Shown: positions 8,144-11,765 of the stretch, piece by piece
How positions within the stretch are numbered: position 1 is the stretch's first letter
Layout: every line of letters starts with the position of its first letter
Source: TMED14 sp041158165
Lineage (GTDB): Bacteria; Bacteroidota; Bacteroidia; Flavobacteriales; Schleiferiaceae
Reading direction: 5' to 3'
Length of the DNA: 11,765 bases
Assembly (NCBI GenBank): GCA_041158165.1
Contig: JBEBBW010000043.1
Location: forward strand, 1-11,765
Notes under the pieces: model-generated
What the model was told of the DNA's origin: nothing
Databases searched by the model: none
The model's input: the letters and a program-made list of their open reading frames with translations, nothing else
Translations under genes and position numbers: made by a program

Positions 8144-9309
8144 GTTCAGCCCTCGCCAACCCCGACTTTGAAATTGCCCTGCTTGGGGGCGGCCAACTTG
8201 GCAAAATGTTCTTGGCCGAAGCCCTGCGCATGGACGTGGGGGTCCGCGCGCTCGACCCCGATGCTGAAGCGCCCTGCCGCTGGGGCGTACGGCGTTTTCA
8301 GGTGGGCGACTTCAAGGACTACGCGACGGTAATGTCGTTTGCACAGGGGGCCCAGGCCGCCGTGATTGAAATCGAAACGGTCAATGTCGACGCGCTGGCT
8401 GACCTCGAAGCCGCCGGAGTGCGGTGCTTCCCGCCAGCCTCCGCCCTACGCATCATTCAAAACAAGGGCGCACAAAAGGATTTTTGGGCTGCCCACGGAC
8501 TTCCGACGTCGCACTACGAACGCTTTGAGGGAGCCGCTGGGTTGCGTGAGGCCGTGGATTCCGGACGCTGGACCCTGCCGCTGGTGTGGAAGCTCGCCCA
8601 AGGCGGCTACGACGGCTTTGGCGTGTCGGTAGTTCGCGAGCGCAGCGAACTCGACGCCTTGCCCGAGCAAGCCTGTGTCGCCGAAACGCTGGTTGAGATT
8701 GCCGAAGAAATCGGCGTCATTGTGGCCCGCCACCCCGACGGCAGCACCGCGGTTTTTCCGCCTGTGGCCATGGAGTTTCACCCGGTAGCCAACCAGGTGG
8801 AGTTTGTGGTCTGCCCCGCCCCGCTGCCCGCCGAGGCCTTGGCCGAGGCCGAACAGCTCGCCCGCCGCGCCGCAACCGAACTCGGGGTACTCGGCTTGCT
8901 TGCCGTAGAATTTTTCTACACCCGCGACGGACGCTGGCTGATCAACGAGGTAGCACCCCGGCCCCACAATTCGGGGCATTTGAGTATTGAAGGCTGCGAA
9001 ACGTCGCAGTTCGAGCAGCTGCTCCGCTGCGCCACCGGGCTGCCGCTGGGTTCGACAGCCTTGCGCCAACCGTCCGTAATGGCCAACGTAGTGGGCGCTG
9101 AGGGATTCCGCGGCCCCGTCGCCTACGAAGGCCTGGACCAGGCCCTGGCTGTGCCCGGAGCCCACCTGCACTTGTACGGCAAAACCCAAACCCGCCCGTT
9201 CCGCAAACTCGGCCACTGGACCGCCGTCGGAAGCAGCGTTGACGAGGCCCGAAGCCGCGCCGCCGCCGCCCGCGATGCCTTGAAGGCCCAAAGCACCTCG
9301 AAACTATGA
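8140..9309 (+). CDS. purK: N5-carboxyaminoimidazole ribonucleotide synthase (PurK)
   Basis: ATP-grasp enzyme that makes N5-CAIR from AIR, bicarbonate and ATP in de novo purine synthesis; the product goes to PurE. The 389-residue product begins with the PurK dinucleotide-like loop LLGGGQLGKM (14-23). WKLAQGGYDGFGV lies in the ATP-binding region. Near the C-terminal half is the very typical INEVAPRPHNSGHLSIEG, followed by CETSQFEQLLR. The terminal domain has HLYGKTQTRPFRKLGHW, matching the HLYGK...RKxGH signature. I chose the ATG at 8140 because the GGGQLG loop then lies at the usual distance from the N-terminus; the open frame extends 71 codons further upstream, but only as a shadow of the sprT-like gene. 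It overlaps that gene and purE by 4 nt each. Confidence 0.96.
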   Translation: MSSALANPDFEIALLGGGQLGKMFLAEALRMDVGVRALDPDAEAPCRWGVRRFQVGDFKDYATVMSFAQGAQAAVIEIETVNVDALADLEAAGVRCFPPASALRIIQNKGAQKDFWAAHGLPTSHYERFEGAAGLREAVDSGRWTLPLVWKLAQGGYDGFGVSVVRERSELDALPEQACVAETLVEIAEEIGVIVARHPDGSTAVFPPVAMEFHPVANQVEFVVCPAPLPAEALAEAEQLARRAATELGVLGLLAVEFFYTRDGRWLINEVAPRPHNSGHLSIEGCETSQFEQLLRCATGLPLGSTALRQPSVMANVVGAEGFRGPVAYEGLDQALAVPGAHLHLYGKTQTRPFRKLGHWTAVGSSVDEARSRAAAARDALKAQSTSKL

Positions 9310-9809
9310 GCACGACCAATTCCGCCCGCGTGGGCATCATCATGGGGAGCCAAAGCGACCTGCCCGTTATGCAAGGCGCTGCCGACCTGCTTAAGGAACT
9401 TGGCGTTCCTTACGAGATCACCGTGGTTTCGGCCCACCGCACCCCGGTGCGCATGCTCGAGTACGCCCAAACAGCCGCCGAGCGCGGAATTCAAGTAATC
9501 GTAGCCGGAGCCGGCGGTGCCGCCCACCTTCCCGGCATGGTGGCCAGCGCTACACCGCTTCCTGTGATCGGCGTTCCGGTGAAGAGCAGCAACTCCATCG
9601 ACGGTTGGGATTCCGTGCTGAGCATCCTTCAAATGCCGAAGGGCGTTCCCGTGGCGACGGTGGCACTCAATGGCGGAGCCAACGCCGGCATTCTCGCCGC
9701 TCAGATCCTGGGAGCCAGCGATTTGGCGCTTCGCCAGCGCATTGCCGACTACAAAGAAGGCCTGCGCCGCGCCGTAGAAGACATGGCGAAGTCGGTGGAA
9801 AACCAGTAA
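9306..9809 (+). CDS. purE: N5-carboxyaminoimidazole ribonucleotide mutase (PurE, class I)
   Basis: Cytoplasmic enzyme that rearranges N5-CAIR to CAIR, the step after PurK. The 167-residue product has the class I signatures IIMGSQSD (11-18), VSAHRTP (41-47) with His44 in the position of the catalytic histidine, and AGAGGAAHLPGM. VKSSNSIDGWDS and LNGGANAGILAAQI lie towards the C-terminus. The length is normal for the class. Presence of PurK next door fits the class I, two-enzyme bacterial route rather than the animal one-step AIR carboxylase. The ATG overlaps the purK stop (ATGA). It is the last gene of the sprT-like/purK/purE unit and is followed by a 25-nt gap before the convergent response regulator gene. 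Confidence 0.97.
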   Translation: MSTTNSARVGIIMGSQSDLPVMQGAADLLKELGVPYEITVVSAHRTPVRMLEYAQTAAERGIQVIVAGAGGAAHLPGMVASATPLPVIGVPVKSSNSIDGWDSVLSILQMPKGVPVATVALNGGANAGILAAQILGASDLALRQRIADYKEGLRRAVEDMAKSVENQ

Positions 9810-9812
9810 TTA

Positions 9813-9824
9813 GTAACTAGTTAC
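9813..9824. repeat. 12-bp perfect palindrome GTAACTAGTTAC between convergent genes
   Basis: The element lies in the 25-nt gap between the purE stop (9809) and the response regulator stop (9835). It is self-complementary over all 12 bases. It is too AT-rich and lacks a loop to be a classical intrinsic terminator hairpin, though on the minus strand it follows a TTTTT run (9835-side) rather than preceding one. It may be a bidirectional pause or terminator element, a protein site, or chance. Confidence 0.3.
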
Positions 9825-9834
9825 CAGCCAAAAA

Positions 9835-10575
9835 CTATAACGCCTTCAACCGCGCCATCACCACATCCTTCTTGCGGTTGGCCACGGGCACATTGGAATC
9901 GTCTTCCAAAATCAGGTAGCCGCCGTCACTCGGAACGTAGCGCTTGACCACGTCCATATTGACCAGGTGGGACTTGTGGACGCGCTCAAAATCGTAGGGC
10001 GCAAGGATAGCTTCGTAGTCTTTGAGGGTGCGCGAAGCGAGCAGCTTTTTGCCGCCGCGCATGAAGAACTGGGTGTAGTTCGAGGTGGATTCGCAGCGCA
10101 GAATCTCGGTGATGCGCACAATGTGCATGCCTTCGGTGCTCGAGATAACGAGTTTTTTGTCTCCGCGGTCCCGGAGGTTGTCTACCAGGGCGCCGAGTTG
10201 GGCCGACGGAAGCGCCGCGGTGGCTTTTTTGACGGCGCGGGCCAACTCTTCGGGGTCCACTGGCTTGAGAAGGTAGTCGACCGCACTCGCTTTAAACGCT
10301 TTAAGCGCGTAGCTGTCGTGGGCCGTGACGACGATTACCGCCCCGGTCCATTCCGGATCGTCCGACGAAAGGCGCTCCAGCAAGTCAAAGCCAAGCTCCC
10401 CCGTGAGGTGCACGTCTAAAAACAGCAGGTCGGGCTTGTGACCCAAAAGCAGGTCCCAGGCTTCGTCTACCGTGGATGCCTCGTAGATTTCGCGCACTTG
10501 GGGGCAAAACAATTCCACTTTACCGCGCAGGGCCTTGCGGCTTGGGGCTTCGTCGTCGAGCAATAGGGCCTTCAT
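9835..10575 (-). CDS. LytTR-family response regulator
   Basis: DNA-binding response regulator of a two-component system. Residues 1 to about 120 form a CheY-like receiver with acidic DDE (7-9), phospho-acceptor Asp54 in LLFLDVHLTG, Thr84 (VVTAHD) and Lys104 (YLLKPVDP), so all key residues are present. Residues 140-245 form a LytTR domain, with IVRITEILRCESTSNYTQF (152-170), the LLASRTLKDYEAIL segment and FERVHKSHLVN (196-206), all typical. It lies 15 nt downstream of the sensor kinase gene on the same strand and is surely its partner. The products of such pairs (LytSR/AgrA/YpdAB type) bind direct repeats upstream of target genes; no target is adjacent here. It converges on purE. Confidence 0.94.
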   Translation of the reverse strand: MKALLLDDEAPSRKALRGKVELFCPQVREIYEASTVDEAWDLLLGHKPDLLFLDVHLTGELGFDLLERLSSDDPEWTGAVIVVTAHDSYALKAFKASAVDYLLKPVDPEELARAVKKATAALPSAQLGALVDNLRDRGDKKLVISSTEGMHIVRITEILRCESTSNYTQFFMRGGKKLLASRTLKDYEAILAPYDFERVHKSHLVNMDVVKRYVPSDGGYLILEDDSNVPVANRKKDVVMARLKAL

Positions 10576-10590
10576 ACCTGCGAACCTACA

Positions 10591-11765
10591 TTATGCGCCC
10601 CAAACTTCGTCGTTCGGGAGCGCAAGGACCACGCGCGTTCCCTCATCCAAGTCGGCAACGTCAAGGACAAAAGGGCTTCCCGTTGCCTCGGTCAGGGCTT
10701 TGAGGCGGCGCTCGAGAATACGCGTGGCCATCGAGCGTTTTTGGCCCTCGTCGCCGGTGCGCTGAACCGACGCGGCATGGCGGCCGATTCCGTTGTCTTC
10801 AACCTCGATGCGCAGCCGATTGGGTTCCACCGCATGCAGCACCCGAATCGTGAGGCGTCCGCGCCGGTTGGCCAGGGGGCGGAGTCCGTGCAAAATAGCG
10901 TTCTCCACTAAGGGCTGTAGGAGCATGGGCGGAATCGCCAGATCGGCCGGTTCAAGCGACTCGTCTACCTCGAGCACGTGGTCAAAACTTTGGTCGAAGC
11001 GCATCTGTTCCAATACCACGTAGTGGGCCAAGGCTTCGAGTTCGTCGCTGAGCGGAACCCGCTCCTGTTCTGCCTTCTCGAGCGTGTAGCGCATTAGCCG
11101 CGCAAAGCGATTCAGGTACTGCACAGCTTCGCGGGGCTTTTGCTCCATTACAAACGACGAAATGGATTCAAGCGCATTGAAGGTAAAATGCGGATTCATC
11201 TGAAGGCGGAGCGCCATGCGCTCGAGCTCTCCTTTTTCGCGAGCCCAACGCTTGGCCTCGCGGCGGCGGCGGACCACGAATACCCCAAGCAGGCTTGCCG
11301 CTAGGGCGAGCCCAAGCACCACGGGAACCCAGAATCGCGGCTGAGCCCACCACGGCCGCGGGAGGAAGAGTGTAAACCGCTGCACAGGAACGGATTCCAG
11401 TTCGAATACATGGGTGCCCGACGAAAGCCCCGAGAGCACCAAGCTTCTCCCGGCACCCAAATCCACCCAGTCTCCCGCGTCGAGTCGGTAGCGCAAGGCC
11501 CTTCCCTCCGCCTGGGGATCGCCAAGTCGGGCTACCCGAAGGACCACGTTGGCGCCTTGGCGGCTGTCCTGAACTTCCCAGCTGCGCAGCACCCAGCGCG
11601 GATGCCCCAGCGGCGCCACACCGCGGGCCGACGATTTCACGAAAAGTCCGCGCTCGCCCCAGTTCCACGCGTACCCCTCTTCAGGCCACTGGTTTCTGGT
11701 CAATGGCTTTGGTTGTGGCGGTACGATGTCGGTCAGCGCCGCACCATCCCAGGCGAGCCAACCTT
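10591..11765 (-). CDS. Sensor histidine kinase, LytS/YpdA type (His_kinase family) with extracytoplasmic beta-rich domain; 5' end cut by window edge
   Basis: The frame is open to the right edge, so the N-terminus is missing; 390 residues are visible. Order: an extracytoplasmic region whose first residues (GWLAWDGAAL) resemble a final beta-propeller repeat; a beta-sandwich segment rich in RYRLDAGDWVDLG and LSSGTHVFELE, like the Y_Y_Y domain that follows two-component propellers; one membrane helix, FWVPVVLGLALAASLLGVFVV; a basic/coiled linker; then the kinase core. The core has LRLQMNPHFTFNALESI, with the phospho-acceptor His at 11188-11190, the N-box PLVENAILHGL, and the G-box VEDNGIG. MNPHFTFN differs from the usual NPHFLFN by one residue (Leu to Thr). 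The TTG at 11703 is not the start, because recognisable sequence continues upstream of it. It is transcribed with the LytTR regulator downstream. Confidence 0.92.
   Translation of the reverse strand, partial: GWLAWDGAALTDIVPPQPKPLTRNQWPEEGYAWNWGERGLFVKSSARGVAPLGHPRWVLRSWEVQDSRQGANVVLRVARLGDPQAEGRALRYRLDAGDWVDLGAGRSLVLSGLSSGTHVFELESVPVQRFTLFLPRPWWAQPRFWVPVVLGLALAASLLGVFVVRRRREAKRWAREKGELERMALRLQMNPHFTFNALESISSFVMEQKPREAVQYLNRFARLMRYTLEKAEQERVPLSDELEALAHYVVLEQMRFDQSFDHVLEVDESLEPADLAIPPMLLQPLVENAILHGLRPLANRRGRLTIRVLHAVEPNRLRIEVEDNGIGRHAASVQRTGDEGQKRSMATRILERRLKALTEATGSPFVLDVADLDEGTRVVLALPNDEVWGA

Noticed and set aside
8446..9291. 281-residue minus-strand open frame opposite purK
   Set aside because: It is antisense to a clear purK, is Gly/Ala/Val-rich without motifs, and has no support from position or spacing.

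Overview
The window looks like ordinary chromosomal DNA of a GC-rich (roughly 60%, estimated by eye) member of the Bacteroidota. Four things support this: several intergenic regions carry matches to the Bacteroidota-type -7 promoter box (TAnnTTTG); Shine-Dalgarno sequences are not evident before the starts; a kynurenine-pathway pair (kynU-kmo) is present; and a LytS/YpdA-type sensor kinase sits with a LytTR response regulator. I cannot place it below phylum. I see no mobile element, phage gene, CRISPR array, rRNA or tRNA, and no break in base composition that would suggest recent transfer.

Layout, left to right. (1) 1-2819, minus: gcvP, the glycine-cleavage P-protein, cut by the left edge about ten codons before its expected end. 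(2) 2820-2897: a divergent promoter region in which the likely -7 boxes of gcvP and kynU overlap. (3) 2898-5523, plus: kynU (kynureninase) and kmo (kynurenine 3-monooxygenase), 7 nt apart. They perform two consecutive steps from kynurenine to 3-hydroxyanthranilate, in tryptophan catabolism or de novo NAD synthesis. (4) 5524-7035, minus: mlaE and mlaF, the permease and ATPase of an Mla/MCE-type lipid transporter, meeting kmo stop codon to stop codon. (5) 7036-7501: a compact patch with a symmetric divergent promoter, a 34-residue cysteine-rich lipoprotein gene missed by ordinary length cut-offs, and a 105-residue three-helix membrane protein gene. (6) 7502-9809, plus: a SprT-like zinc metalloprotease gene, purK and purE, chained by ATGA overlaps. 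PurK and PurE together convert AIR to CAIR in purine synthesis. (7) 9835-11765, minus: a two-component system, with the sensor kinase gene (cut by the right edge) upstream of its LytTR response regulator.

Coding density is very high. No gene-free stretch exceeds 80 bases, so there are no large unexplained gaps. The window does not show a clear undescribed multi-gene system. The items most worth a second look are the tiny lipoprotein with its mirror-image, possibly leaderless promoter; the overlapping gcvP/kynU promoters with a six-codon upstream ORF; and the fusion of a sprT-like gene into a purKE operon.
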